31,285 nt of DNA, taken from positions 1 through 31,285 of the forward strand of contig CALLZZ010000169.1 of the NCBI GenBank assembly GCA_937858235.1. Direction: 5' to 3'. Shown here piece by piece: positions 21,706-30,091 of the stretch. Origin of the DNA: an uncultured Clostridia bacterium (lineage in GTDB: Bacteria > Bacillota > Clostridia > Oscillospirales > Oscillospiraceae). Position numbers and translations under genes: made by a program. The notes below the pieces were generated by a model that saw only the letters and a list, made by a program, of their open reading frames with translations, had not been told where the DNA came from and made no database searches. Position 1 is the stretch's first letter; the number at the start of each line of letters is the position of its first letter.

Positions 21706-22686
21706 ATGCCCGTTGCACACGATTACTCACAAGAATCACCACCTGTGTTACGTGATTTTCTTTCGTACCACGAAACGGTACGCGGACATTCCGCAAATAC
21801 AGTGGATGAGTATTTCTTAGACTTGCGGAGCTTTTTCCGATACATGAAACAAAAACGTGGCCTGACTGACCATACAGACTTTGAGGAGGTTTCCATCCTA
21901 GATATTGATATTGCGTTTATTCGAGGGATCACACTGAGTGATATCTATGACTATCTGACTTTTTTGAGCCGTGGCCGTAACCTAAATGCTGCCTCCAGGG
22001 CTCGGAAAGTTTCATCAATCCGATCTTTTTATAAATATTTAACAAACAAAGCAAAGCTGTTGAATGAAAATCCCGTACAGGATCTGGATGCTCCCAGGTT
22101 AAAGAGAACACTTCCACGTTACTTAACATTAGATGAAAGCATACTGCTTTTGGCCTCCGTGGATGGAAAAAACAAGGAGCGGGATTTTTGCATTCTTATG
22201 CTTTTCCTGAACTGCGGAATTCGCATCTCCGAGCTGGTCGGACTAAATGTAACGGATATCCGTGAAAATACACTTCGCGTCCTTGGTAAAGGCAATAAAG
22301 AACGTAACCTCTACCTTAATGACGGCTGCATACAAGCAATCCACTCCTATCTTACAGTGCGGAATATGATGACCCTTGACCATGAACCGGCGCTATTTGT
22401 TACGGCGCGGAAAAAGCGCATCTCAAAAGCCGGCGTTCATAAACTGGTAAAAAAACATTTACTAGAGGCTGGTCTGGATCCTGAAAAGTATTCTTCTCAC
22501 AAACTGCGCCATACTGCCGCTACGCTAATGCTTCAAAATGGTGTCAACGTTCGAACCTTGCAGGAGGTTTTAGGGCACGATCATCTCAACACAACTCAAA
22601 TCTATACTCACATCAACAATGAAGATTTGCAAATTGCGGCACGAGCAAATCCTCTTGCCAAAGAGCGAATGAAAAAATCGAAATAG
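21706..22686 (+). CDS. Xer-like tyrosine recombinase
   Basis: The 326-residue protein has the N-terminal SAM-like DNA-binding domain (about 10-118) and the catalytic domain with R173 (CGIRISEL), K195 (GKGNKER), H265 and R268 (HKLRH), H291 (LGHDH) and nucleophile Y300 (TQIYTH). All are intact. It is larger than XerC/XerD (about 300), but the neighbourhood after radA and lack of element genes suggest a chromosomal XerC/D-type enzyme resolving chromosome dimers rather than a phage integrase. ATG 21706 follows GGAGGGGG. Its leader is unusually structured. No dif-like site was identified. Confidence 0.88.
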   Translation: MPVAHDYSQESPPVLRDFLSYHETVRGHSANTVDEYFLDLRSFFRYMKQKRGLTDHTDFEEVSILDIDIAFIRGITLSDIYDYLTFLSRGRNLNAASRARKVSSIRSFYKYLTNKAKLLNENPVQDLDAPRLKRTLPRYLTLDESILLLASVDGKNKERDFCILMLFLNCGIRISELVGLNVTDIRENTLRVLGKGNKERNLYLNDGCIQAIHSYLTVRNMMTLDHEPALFVTARKKRISKAGVHKLVKKHLLEAGLDPEKYSSHKLRHTAATLMLQNGVNVRTLQEVLGHDHLNTTQIYTHINNEDLQIAARANPLAKERMKKSK

Positions 22687-22692
22687 TGTGTT

Positions 22693-23268
22693 TCAGCAGG
22701 GACAGTTTTGTGTTGCTTTTTCTACAATCAAATCCAATTGACTACTGGATTGAATACATTCTTCTGAAATTAAATGATGATTACCGATCAAATGTTTCAG
22801 GCACAGGATTGCAGCGTCAAAGTACTCCGGACCACCAGCACAGCTACAATATGAGGTGAGAACAAAAGGTCTTACCCCCGCCTCAAAAAAGTCGGTGGCT
22901 GTTTCCAGTACACAGCACCCCAAATCTAACCCGGCTAAAAAAACCTGCTCCGGATACTTTCCATCGTTTTCTTGTAAAAGATATTGGCATAAACTATCGG
23001 TATAAGCAGAATAAATATTCTTTTCATAAACGTAGTCCACATAGTCATTTACAATATCCGGAATTGTCTGCTCTTCTTCCGTTAATAATTTCGTCCATCC
23101 CATTAAGCGTATAATATTACTGCCAGCGGTGTTGATATACCTGGTAGCAATAGTGCGATCAAACAGCCCCTCTTGTACCAGCTGACCTATTTTTTGAACC
23201 ATCACCTGATTTTCTGCATTGTGGATAAAACCGTTCTGCACGTCAACTAGAATCAATACATTTTTCAT
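22693..23268 (-). CDS. isochorismatase-like cysteine hydrolase
   Basis: I start at ATG 23268 (MKNVLILVDVQNGFIHN) after AAAGAGCTT; the frame is open to 23358 but lacks a ribosome site there. The 191-residue protein has the family triad: Asp in LVDVQNGF, Lys in YEKNIYSAY and Cys in LDLGCCVLETA. Members hydrolyse amides such as nicotinamide, N-carbamoyl compounds or isochorismate. The substrate here is unknown; the central segment (GSNIIRLMGWTKLLTEEEQT) is characteristic of an uncharacterised group. Its stop lies 7 bases from that of the convergent recombinase gene, with no terminator seen between. Confidence 0.8.
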   Translation of the reverse strand: MKNVLILVDVQNGFIHNAENQVMVQKIGQLVQEGLFDRTIATRYINTAGSNIIRLMGWTKLLTEEEQTIPDIVNDYVDYVYEKNIYSAYTDSLCQYLLQENDGKYPEQVFLAGLDLGCCVLETATDFFEAGVRPFVLTSYCSCAGGPEYFDAAILCLKHLIGNHHLISEECIQSSSQLDLIVEKATQNCPC

Positions 23269-23472
23269 AAGCTCTTTGTTCCAATCAAAATAGTCTTTGA
23301 GAATCAGGCGCACAGCGGTGATTCTACAACCAGTTTGCCACCCCCCTTCTCTTTTCATGCAGAGTAACTGAAACAGTTTTAATGCAGCTTTTAAAAAAAG
23401 TTCATAAAGTGTATAGATTTGAATGATAAAATACTGTAAACTGAGAGAATACCCGCTTGGGAGGAATGCATT

Positions 23473-24123
23473 ATGAAAGAGTTTCTGCGGCGCAATAAAT
23501 ACGCCGCTTTATTTGGGTACTTTATCATTTATCTGATTTGGTTTCGCCTATTAGAACTGCATGCAGTTCCGATTTTTTACACCCATTGCAAACTAGACGA
23601 TCTAATCCCCTTTTGCGCTTGGTTTATTATCCCCTATCTGTTGTGGTTCGCCTATGTGGGTGTTACATTAGGTACCACCTATTTTAGGTCGAAGCCGGAA
23701 TTTTGCCGCCTCTGTGCCAGACTATTTTCCGGCATGACTATTTGCCTCATCATTTACACTATTTTCCCCTCTGGACAGTTATTGAGACCAGCGCTAGTAG
23801 AAGACCATGGTTTAATGGTCAACCTAGTCAGCAAACTGTATGGTTTGGATTCTTCTACCAATGTCTGTCCCAGCATCCATGTTTATAACACGCTTTGCAT
23901 TCACTATACTCTGTGCACTTGGGAACAGACAAAAAACAAAAAGTGGCTGAAATGGAGTTCTTCCTTGCTAGTGGTACTTATCGCTGCTTCTACTGTCCTA
24001 CTGAAACAGCACTCTGTTATTGACGGCATTGCTGCGGTTGCGCTTTGGATCGTTATAGAATGTGCGCTGCAATGGGCCGTTTCCAAGCAAAAACAACGTC
24101 AGTTGCGGGAACTATCTATCTAG
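23473..24123 (+). CDS. PAP2-family membrane phosphatase
   Basis: The 216-residue membrane protein has about six hydrophobic segments. The PAP2 phosphatase core is visible as CPSIHVYNT (motif 2, P-S-x-H) and VLLKQHSVIDG (motif 3, H-x3-D), which hold the catalytic histidines facing outward. A clear first motif (K-x6-RP) is not obvious; LLRPALVEDHG may be its degenerate form. Such enzymes dephosphorylate lipid phosphates, for example undecaprenyl diphosphate or phosphatidate. ATG 23473 follows GGGAGG. It is monocistronic with a terminator behind it. Confidence 0.8.
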   Translation: MKEFLRRNKYAALFGYFIIYLIWFRLLELHAVPIFYTHCKLDDLIPFCAWFIIPYLLWFAYVGVTLGTTYFRSKPEFCRLCARLFSGMTICLIIYTIFPSGQLLRPALVEDHGLMVNLVSKLYGLDSSTNVCPSIHVYNTLCIHYTLCTWEQTKNKKWLKWSSSLLVVLIAASTVLLKQHSVIDGIAAVALWIVIECALQWAVSKQKQRQLRELSI

Positions 24124-24168
24124 CTACATACTTCAATAAATAAGTCATAACCATTATTTCTTTACTTG

Positions 24169-24195
24169 ACTGCCCTCTTAGGAGGGCAGTTTTAA
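24169..24195 (+). terminator. intrinsic terminator of the PAP2 phosphatase gene
   Basis: ACTGCCCTC-TTAG-GAGGGCAGT is a perfect 9-base stem followed by TTTTAATTCTTTT. Confidence 0.9.
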
Positions 24196-24270
24196 TTCTT
24201 TTATATATCGGCTCTCGTGTTTTAAAACCACGGACAACCTCACTTGTTTTCTTATTAAATTAAAAATAAA

Positions 24271-24300
24271 AAAACTCTGAAACAATTGTTTCAGAGTTTT
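24271..24300 (-). terminator. intrinsic terminator of tRNA-Pro
   Basis: Perfect 13-base arms AAAACTCTGAAAC and complement with an AATT loop lie next to the CCA end of tRNA-Pro; on the minus strand a T-rich stretch follows. Confidence 0.9.
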
Positions 24301-24376
24301 GGTCCGAGTGTTGAGATTCGAACTCAAGGCCTCTTGAACCCCATTCAAGCGCGATACCAAACTTCGCCACACCCGG
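24300..24376 (-). tRNA. tRNA-Pro (anticodon GGG), with encoded CCA
   Basis: The minus strand starts CCGGGTGTGGCGAAGTTTGG. Acceptor CCGGGTG pairs with CACTCGG (one G-T pair), followed by A and CCA. The anticodon stem CTTGA/TCAAG closes the loop ATGGGGT, giving GGG, proline. The T arm contains GAGTTCGAATCTC. It stands alone with its own terminator. Confidence 0.93.
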
Positions 24377-24756
24377 TTGCTGTCTGTCGTCTCCTGACGA
24401 CTTTCATATAATATCACAGACCCAAGTGAAATACAAGAGGATTTTGAAAATTTTTTTATTTTTCGACAATGTACCTTAGATGTTTTACCAAAGGTTTTTG
24501 ATAGGAAAAAGTTGCGTTATTATTTGCTTTTGAGCCAAACACAAATGTTTATGACCGGCATTCCGCTTTCATTCACTTATTTTCCTAGTCCTAGCTTACA
24601 CTTTTTGAAAATTCTTCGCCATTCTGACCATGGACAATGAAAAAACGTATGTTATAATTGAGCCGTATTGCAGAGAGCATAAGTATGATGCCATCTGGCG
24701 CATAATAAAATGCATCTGCATATTTAAAAAGATATTCAAAGGTAGGTGAATTCATA
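24377..24756. other. intergenic region between tRNA-Pro and the antiporter gene
   Basis: The interval is AT-rich and holds the antiporter promoter at 24631-24658. I see no further gene, repeat or riboswitch fold. Confidence 0.5.
24631..24658 (+). promoter_or_regulatory. sigma-A promoter of the antiporter gene
   Basis: TGGACA (24631-24636), a 16-base spacer and TATAAT (24653-24658) lie about 100 bases before the start. Confidence 0.7.
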
Positions 24757-26106
24757 ATGAATGAATCATTAGGCCAGCTGCTACCCATCTGGATGTGCAT
24801 CCCCTTCGTAGGAATGCTGCTAAGCATTGCTATTTTCCCTTTGTTCAGGGCAGAGTGGTGGGATAAGTGCAAACATTATGTGGTCATTTTTTGGTCACTG
24901 CTATTTCTCATTCCCTTTACCATTCAATTCGGATTTAGCGCGGCAATACAAGAGTTTTTAAATGTTATGGTAGGAGAATATCTCACCTTTATTGTTTTAT
25001 TATTTGGATTATTCTGCGTCGCAGGAAATATCCGCCTGGACGGAAGACTAGTGGGAAAACCAAGTACCAACATTATCTTACTTTTGATTGGCACCTTCTT
25101 AGCTAGTATAATCGGAACAACTGGTGCCAGTATGGTTCTGATCCGGCCCGTGATTCGCGCCAATCAGTGGCGCAGCAGGAAAACACATGTATTTATCTTT
25201 TTCATTTTTCTGGTCTCCAATATTGGCGGATGCCTCCTCCCGGTAGGCGATCCCCCCCTGCTGATGGGCTATATCAATGGCGTTGATTTTTTCTGGAGCC
25301 TGAAGTTGATCCCAATTATGCTATTGAATCTAGTGCTGTTGCTGGCACTGTTTGCTGTTAACGATATTAGAGCCTATCGCAAGGATTGCGCCCAAGGGCT
25401 GGCACCTTCCTTTGATGAAAACGAGGAAAAGCTGAATGTGAAAGGCATACACAATATCGTTAACTTGGTTATCATCGTTATTGCAGTCATTTTAGGTGGT
25501 GTACTTCCCAAACTCATCCCCTTTTTCGGCAACGGCATCACCTTATGTGAGGGAGTAACCCTCACTTATGCAACCATTCTAGAAATTATCTTAATTCTGT
25601 TGTCTGCGTTCTTCTCCTATAAAACCACCTCGCCCACCGTACGCCAACGCAATGATTTTACCTGGGACGCAATCAAAGAAGTAACTGTGCTCTTTATTGG
25701 TATCTTCATTACTATGATCCCAGCGCTGTTGATTTTGGAAGCCAGGGGCGCAGACCTTGGTCTAAATGCTCCTTGGCAGTATTTCTGGGTGACAGGCGCA
25801 CTTTCCAGCTTCTTGGATAATACGCCAACATACTTGGTTTTCTTTACGACCGCTGCTTCTCTAGGCGCTACCAGTGGTGTATTGACCACATTAGGCCATA
25901 TTCCTGAGACAATTTTGATGGCAGTCTCCTGCGGAGCTGTTTTCATGGGAGCAAACACCTATATCGGTAACGCGCCCAACTTTATGGTGCGGTCCATTGT
26001 TGAAGAAAATGGCACTAAAATGCCTTCCTTCTTCGGCTATATGCTCTGGTCAATTTGCTATTTGATCCCCGTTTTCTTGGTAGATATGTTAGTCTTTTTC
26101 TTATAA
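24757..26106 (+). CDS. NhaD-type sodium:proton antiporter (CitMHS-like family)
   Basis: The 449-residue protein has about 12 membrane segments. Conserved features are IIGTTGASMVLIRPVIRAN (near 125-145), GGCLLPVGDPPLLMGYINGV (near 163-180) and, in the second half, SSFLDNTPTYLVFF and GANTYIGNAPNFMVRSI. Both halves thus carry the paired polar motifs of the ion transporter superfamily. NhaD-like members exchange sodium for protons; related proteins carry arsenite or dicarboxylates. ATG 24757 follows AAAGGTAGGTG. The gene has its own promoter and terminator. Confidence 0.85.
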   Translation: MNESLGQLLPIWMCIPFVGMLLSIAIFPLFRAEWWDKCKHYVVIFWSLLFLIPFTIQFGFSAAIQEFLNVMVGEYLTFIVLLFGLFCVAGNIRLDGRLVGKPSTNIILLLIGTFLASIIGTTGASMVLIRPVIRANQWRSRKTHVFIFFIFLVSNIGGCLLPVGDPPLLMGYINGVDFFWSLKLIPIMLLNLVLLLALFAVNDIRAYRKDCAQGLAPSFDENEEKLNVKGIHNIVNLVIIVIAVILGGVLPKLIPFFGNGITLCEGVTLTYATILEIILILLSAFFSYKTTSPTVRQRNDFTWDAIKEVTVLFIGIFITMIPALLILEARGADLGLNAPWQYFWVTGALSSFLDNTPTYLVFFTTAASLGATSGVLTTLGHIPETILMAVSCGAVFMGANTYIGNAPNFMVRSIVEENGTKMPSFFGYMLWSICYLIPVFLVDMLVFFL

Positions 26107-26123
26107 CTGGATCATCTCTTATT

Positions 26124-26161
26124 AGGAAGCTTGTTCTGATTTTTGAACAAGCTTCCTTTTT
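26124..26161 (+). terminator. intrinsic terminator of the antiporter gene
   Basis: Perfect 13-base arms AGGAAGCTTGTTC and complement, with an 8-base loop, are followed by TTTTT. Confidence 0.9.
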
Positions 26162-26181
26162 ACCCTTTCTATTGGTACGAC

Positions 26182-26210
26182 AAAAAAGCCCTGCTGAAAC
26201 AGCAGGGCTT
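26182..26210 (-). terminator. intrinsic terminator of guaB
   Basis: AAGCCCTGCTG-AAA-CAGCAGGGCTT is a perfect 11-base stem; on the minus strand it is followed by TTTT. It lies 28 bases after the guaB stop. Confidence 0.9.
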
Positions 26211-26237
26211 AATTCGTCTAATATAGCAACGATCCTA

Positions 26238-27716
26238 TTACTTGCTTCCATTAAAGGTATAGTTCGGCGCTTCCTTCGTGATATAGATATCGTGGGGATG
26301 GCTTTCCCGCAAACCTGCAGAGGTAATGCGTACAAACTGAGATCTCTGCTGTAGCTCCGAGATAGTAGGACAACCACAATAACCCATACCGGAACGCAGA
26401 CCACCCATAAGCTGGAATACGGTTTCAGAAGTGGTTCCCTTGTAAGGCACGCGCCCCTCAACGCCTTCCGGTACCAGCTTCTGCTTACCAGTCTGAAAAT
26501 AACGATCCTTGGAACCATTATTCATAGCAGCCAAACTACCCATGCCGCGATAGACCTTAAACTGACGTCCCTGATAGATTTCCATTTCGCCAGGGCTTTC
26601 TTCACAGCCGGCCAACAAAGAGCCTAACATCACAACATTCCCGCCAGCGGCCAATGCCTTGGTAATGTCACCAGAGTACTGAATACCGCCGTCTGCAATG
26701 ACAGGAATGCCGTATTTGGCAGCCATACACGCTGCGTCATATATCGCGGTAATCTGAGGCACGCCGATACCGGCAACGATACGAGTAGTACAGATAGAGC
26801 CGGGGCCGATACCAATTTTAACGCAGTCCGCGCCAGCCTGAATCAGCGCTTCCGTGGCTTCCGCAGTGGCGACATTGCCTGCGATCAGCTGCACATCAGG
26901 ATACAGCGCCTTAATACGGCTGACTGCCTGCATAATGTTATAGCTGTGCCCATGAGCCGAGTCTAGACAAAGAATATCTGCACCTGCTTCAGTCAAAGCA
27001 GCCACGCGGTCTAGGAGATCAGCAGTAACGCCGATTGCAGCACCGCAAAGGAGTCTGCCACCTTCATCACGTGCAGCGTTGGGATAGGCCACCGCTTTTT
27101 CGATGTCTTTAATGGTAATTAGACCCTTCAGATGCATCTCATCATCAACAATAGGAAGTTTTTCAATTTTACGATGCCGCAAAATTTCTTTGGCTTCATC
27201 CAGGGTGGTACCCTCTTGTGCAGTCACCAGGTTATCCTTGGTCATTACTTCATCGATGAGGCGATCCATGTTTGTTTCAAACTTCAAGTCGCGATTCGTA
27301 ATGATCCCAATCAGCTTTCCCCGTTCGCAGATCGGAACACCAGAAATGTGATACTTGGACATCAGCGCAGCCGCTTCACCCAAGGTGTGACCAGGTGCCA
27401 GCCAGAACGGATTGGTAATAACACCATTTTCGGAGCGTTTTACCATATCAACCTGCTCTGCCTGAGCCGCGATAGACATGTTCTTGTGGACAATGCCGAT
27501 GCCGCCTTCGCGAGCAATGGCGATTGCCATCCGATATTCCGTAACTGTATCCATTGCAGCGGCCATGACCGGGATATTCAACTGGATTTTTTTTGTCAAT
27601 TGAGTATGCAGATTAATATCTACCGGAACAATATTGCTCTCTCCAGGGATCAACAAAACATCATCAAATGTAAGTCCTTCTTTTAAAAACTTTGCGGAAG
27701 CATCCAAATTCACCAT
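26238..27716 (-). CDS. guaB: inosine-5'-monophosphate dehydrogenase
   Basis: The 492-residue enzyme oxidises IMP to XMP with NAD, the committed step of GMP synthesis. The TIM-barrel core is interrupted by two CBS domains (about 95-205, for example IGIITNRDLKFE and LKGLITIKDIE). The catalytic loop GIGPGSICTTRIVAGIGVPQ carries the active-site Cys. The flap region (MGSLAAMNNGSKDRYF and later VEGRVPYKG) is complete, and the C-terminus GLRESHPHDI is typical. ATG 27716 follows AGAGAGGGATG. It is transcribed with, or just after, the zinc-ribbon gene upstream on the same strand. Confidence 0.97.
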   Translation of the reverse strand: MVNLDASAKFLKEGLTFDDVLLIPGESNIVPVDINLHTQLTKKIQLNIPVMAAAMDTVTEYRMAIAIAREGGIGIVHKNMSIAAQAEQVDMVKRSENGVITNPFWLAPGHTLGEAAALMSKYHISGVPICERGKLIGIITNRDLKFETNMDRLIDEVMTKDNLVTAQEGTTLDEAKEILRHRKIEKLPIVDDEMHLKGLITIKDIEKAVAYPNAARDEGGRLLCGAAIGVTADLLDRVAALTEAGADILCLDSAHGHSYNIMQAVSRIKALYPDVQLIAGNVATAEATEALIQAGADCVKIGIGPGSICTTRIVAGIGVPQITAIYDAACMAAKYGIPVIADGGIQYSGDITKALAAGGNVVMLGSLLAGCEESPGEMEIYQGRQFKVYRGMGSLAAMNNGSKDRYFQTGKQKLVPEGVEGRVPYKGTTSETVFQLMGGLRSGMGYCGCPTISELQQRSQFVRITSAGLRESHPHDIYITKEAPNYTFNGSK

Positions 27717-27791
27717 ATTGGCATCCCTCTCTTTCTTAATTGGTCAGATCTGTAGAAACATATAGATCTTAGAAACAAAATAAATTTAACA

Positions 27792-28409
27792 TTACACATT
27801 GTAACTGCTGCGAATCTGTAGTGTAGGATGGCAACAGAGTTCATCCAAATCGTTAAGTGTTGCGGCATTAATCCGCATGGCATTGCCGCATACGGTGCAG
27901 GTCAACTCCACCGAAGCATAAAAAACCTTCATGCTCCAGCGAAGGCTGCCGCACTGACAGGAAATACCATCCCTGGCGGCAATATCCCGAATTTCGCTGA
28001 GTATTTCTTGCATCACGATTTCATTGAGAAAGGCGCCTTTCTGTGCCTCATCCTGGTGTAAATGATCCACTGTTTTCTCTAGGTGTGCCATTGCGGCGTA
28101 AACCTTTCCCTCTTCTCCCACATAGCAACAATCTAATCCGGTGGTATGACAGGAAAAAGCAAGTGCCTTGCGTGACAAAAAAGCTTCAGCAGGGCACATA
28201 ACAGTGTGAACATCTCCGCAGACAACACAAGGCGAAGTGATACGAAATCGATCCAATAGATACTCAATTTTCAAGCTGGATTTTCCACAGGGGCAAGGAA
28301 TCTCGCAGGATGCAGATGCCGTTAACTGAAAGGGAGAACGGTCTGCAATGACACTTTGTCGACAGTGTGGACAGATAAACCCAATGGTACGAGTTATTGT
28401 ATCCGCCAT
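27792..28409 (-). CDS. CpXC-domain zinc-ribbon protein of unknown function
   Basis: ATG 28409 is chosen because GGGGAG precedes it; the next in-frame ATG upstream has no ribosome site. The 205-residue protein has several Cys pairs: CPHC and CPCG in the first 45 residues, CVVCGDVH, and near the end CQCG and CTVCG. The spacing suggests two or three zinc ribbons, and the first part matches the CpXC domain. A helical segment (YAAMAHLEKTVDHLHQDE) lies between. No enzymatic motif is visible and no membrane segment. It lies between guaB and the divergent spoVAD gene. Function unknown. Confidence 0.7.
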   Translation of the reverse strand: MADTITRTIGFICPHCRQSVIADRSPFQLTASASCEIPCPCGKSSLKIEYLLDRFRITSPCVVCGDVHTVMCPAEAFLSRKALAFSCHTTGLDCCYVGEEGKVYAAMAHLEKTVDHLHQDEAQKGAFLNEIVMQEILSEIRDIAARDGISCQCGSLRWSMKVFYASVELTCTVCGNAMRINAATLNDLDELCCHPTLQIRSSYNV

Positions 28410-28515
28410 GCTAAATCTCCCCATTTAAAAATATTTTTACTATTATAGCATTTTCTCTTACAAAAAACAATGGTGTGCCTCTACAAAAGGGAACAAAAAT
28501 CGAGGTGGCTTTTTT

Positions 28516-28544
28516 GCATAATTTCACCGCTTCCAGTCAAACTA
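28516..28544 (+). promoter_or_regulatory. probable sigma-G/F promoter of spoVAD-spoVAE
   Basis: GCATA (28516-28520) matches the forespore -35 consensus, and CAAACTA (28538-28544) differs from the -10 consensus CATnnTA at one position. The spacer is 17 bases. Forespore expression is expected for spoVA genes. Confidence 0.6.
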
Positions 28545-28572
28545 TAAGCAACTGACAACAGGAAGGGATATT

Positions 28573-29589
28573 ATGGAAAACAAAAAGACAGGTGCACAGA
28601 CTTTTGTGCTATGTAACCCACCTTCCATCTCCGGTCACGCAAACGTGGTCGGAGAAAAGGAAGGTCAGGGCCCACTGAAAAACAGTTTTGACGTTATTTC
28701 AATTGACGACACCTTTGGCGAGCGAAGTTGGGAAAAAGCTGAGGTTGAGATGCAGAAGCAGGCATTGACCATGGCACTGACAAAAGCCAAACAGACGCCC
28801 TCTATTCTAGATTTTTTGTTTGCAGGCGATCTGTTGAACCAATGCATCAGCGCTGGCTACGCAGCGCGCAACACCGGCATTCCGTTCTTCGGACTCTATG
28901 GAGCTTGCTCTACTATGGGCGAGTCACTTAGTCTGGCTGCATTGCTTTTGGATGGTGGATTTGGTGAATGGGGAGCAGCGGTAACTTCCTCACATTTTTG
29001 CTCCGCAGAGCGGCAATATCGTGCCCCACTGGAGTACGGTGGTCAACGCACACCGACTTCTCAGTGGACTGCCACCGCTGCCGGCGCAGTTGTGTTAGCT
29101 AAAAACGGTGAGGGACCTTATGTCACTCACGTCACTCCGGGTTGCATCCGGGATAAGGGGATCAAGGACGCTAACAATATGGGCGCTGCTATGGCTTGGG
29201 CCGCATATGACACAATTTCCCAACACCTGAAGGATACCAATCGCTCCACCTCTTATTACGATCTGATTATAACAGGAGACCTGGGAAAGTTAGGGATGGA
29301 AATTGTGATTGATCTGTTTGCGGAAGATGGGATTGATATCACACCAAACTACACAGATTGCGGTGTTTTGCTCTTCGATCTAAAGGAACAGGATGTCCAC
29401 TGTGGTGCCTCCGGCTGCGGTTGCTCCGCCTCTGTTCTGACCGGCTACCTGCTCAATGGTATGCGTGCTGGCCAGTGGAACAATATTCTGTTCTGCACAA
29501 CCGGTGCCCTTCACTCCCCTACGGCTCTGGGTCAAGGGGAGTCCATTCCTGGAATTTGTCACGCCGTGGCAATTTCCACTTGCAAATAA
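28573..29589 (+). CDS. spoVAD: stage V sporulation protein AD
   Basis: The 338-residue protein has a thiolase-like fold: FAGDLLNQCISAGYAARNTG, FGLYGACSTMGESLSLAALL and a C-terminal GAGCGCSAS-like Cys-rich loop (HCGASGCGCSAS) ending GESIPGICHAVAIS. SpoVAD binds dipicolinic acid and works with the SpoVA membrane proteins to load it into the spore and release it at germination. ATG 28573 follows AGGAAGGGA. spoVAE follows after 10 bases. The usual upstream partner spoVAC is not in front of it here. Confidence 0.95.
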   Translation: MENKKTGAQTFVLCNPPSISGHANVVGEKEGQGPLKNSFDVISIDDTFGERSWEKAEVEMQKQALTMALTKAKQTPSILDFLFAGDLLNQCISAGYAARNTGIPFFGLYGACSTMGESLSLAALLLDGGFGEWGAAVTSSHFCSAERQYRAPLEYGGQRTPTSQWTATAAGAVVLAKNGEGPYVTHVTPGCIRDKGIKDANNMGAAMAWAAYDTISQHLKDTNRSTSYYDLIITGDLGKLGMEIVIDLFAEDGIDITPNYTDCGVLLFDLKEQDVHCGASGCGCSASVLTGYLLNGMRAGQWNNILFCTTGALHSPTALGQGESIPGICHAVAISTCK

Positions 29590-29599
29590 GGAGTGTTCT

Positions 29600-29968
29600 A
29601 TGGAGATGTTTTGGCAATTTGTCCGCACGTTTCTCTGCGGTGGTATTTTATGCCTGATCGGTCAGATTCTAATTGACAAAACCAATCTGACCCCGGCTAA
29701 AATTCTCACACTCTATGTAGTTTCTGGAGTCGTTTTGGGAGCAGTTGGTATCTATGAACCCATCGTTAAATGGGGTGGTTCCGGCGCAACGGTGCCGCTC
29801 ACAGGCTTTGGTTATGCGCTAGCTCAGGAAGTGAAAATCGCCGTTGCAAGCGATGGTTTCCTAGGTGCTATGACGGGAGGGATCACGGCTGCGGCCGGTG
29901 GTATTACTGCTGCAATTTTCTTTGGGTGGTTGACTGCACTGATTTTCAGTCCCAGGGACAAAGGTTGA
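29600..29968 (+). CDS. spoVAE: stage V sporulation protein AE
   Basis: ATG 29600 follows AAGGAG that overlaps the spoVAD stop; the open frame further upstream lies inside spoVAD. The 122-residue membrane protein MEMFWQFVRTFLCGGILCLI has about three or four hydrophobic segments and the Gly-rich DGFLGAMTGGITAAAGGITA stretch typical of SpoVAE(b). It belongs to the SpoVA channel for calcium dipicolinate. The genes form a two-gene operon with spoVAD; a hairpin follows. Confidence 0.93.
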   Translation: MEMFWQFVRTFLCGGILCLIGQILIDKTNLTPAKILTLYVVSGVVLGAVGIYEPIVKWGGSGATVPLTGFGYALAQEVKIAVASDGFLGAMTGGITAAAGGITAAIFFGWLTALIFSPRDKG

Positions 29969-29976
29969 CTTTATAT

Positions 29977-30020
29977 CAAAAGGACAACTGCCTGTTTTTT
30001 GACAGATGGTTGTCCTTTTG
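29977..30020 (+). terminator. intrinsic terminator of the spoVA operon
   Basis: CAAAAGGACAAC pairs with GTTGTCCTTTTG around a loop with an inner CTG/CAG stem and six T. Confidence 0.75.
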
Positions 30021-30091
30021 AATCGTATTTTGCCATAGTTCTGCTTCTATGATATAATAATGAAAAAGAAGTTGAGAAGCGAGGATGAACT

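Noticed and set aside
24178..24417. Minus-strand open frame across tRNA-Pro
   Set aside because: It contains the tRNA and its terminator; not a protein gene.
24591..24872. Minus-strand open frame of 93 codons
   Set aside because: It overlaps the antiporter start and its promoter on the other strand and has no protein-like features.
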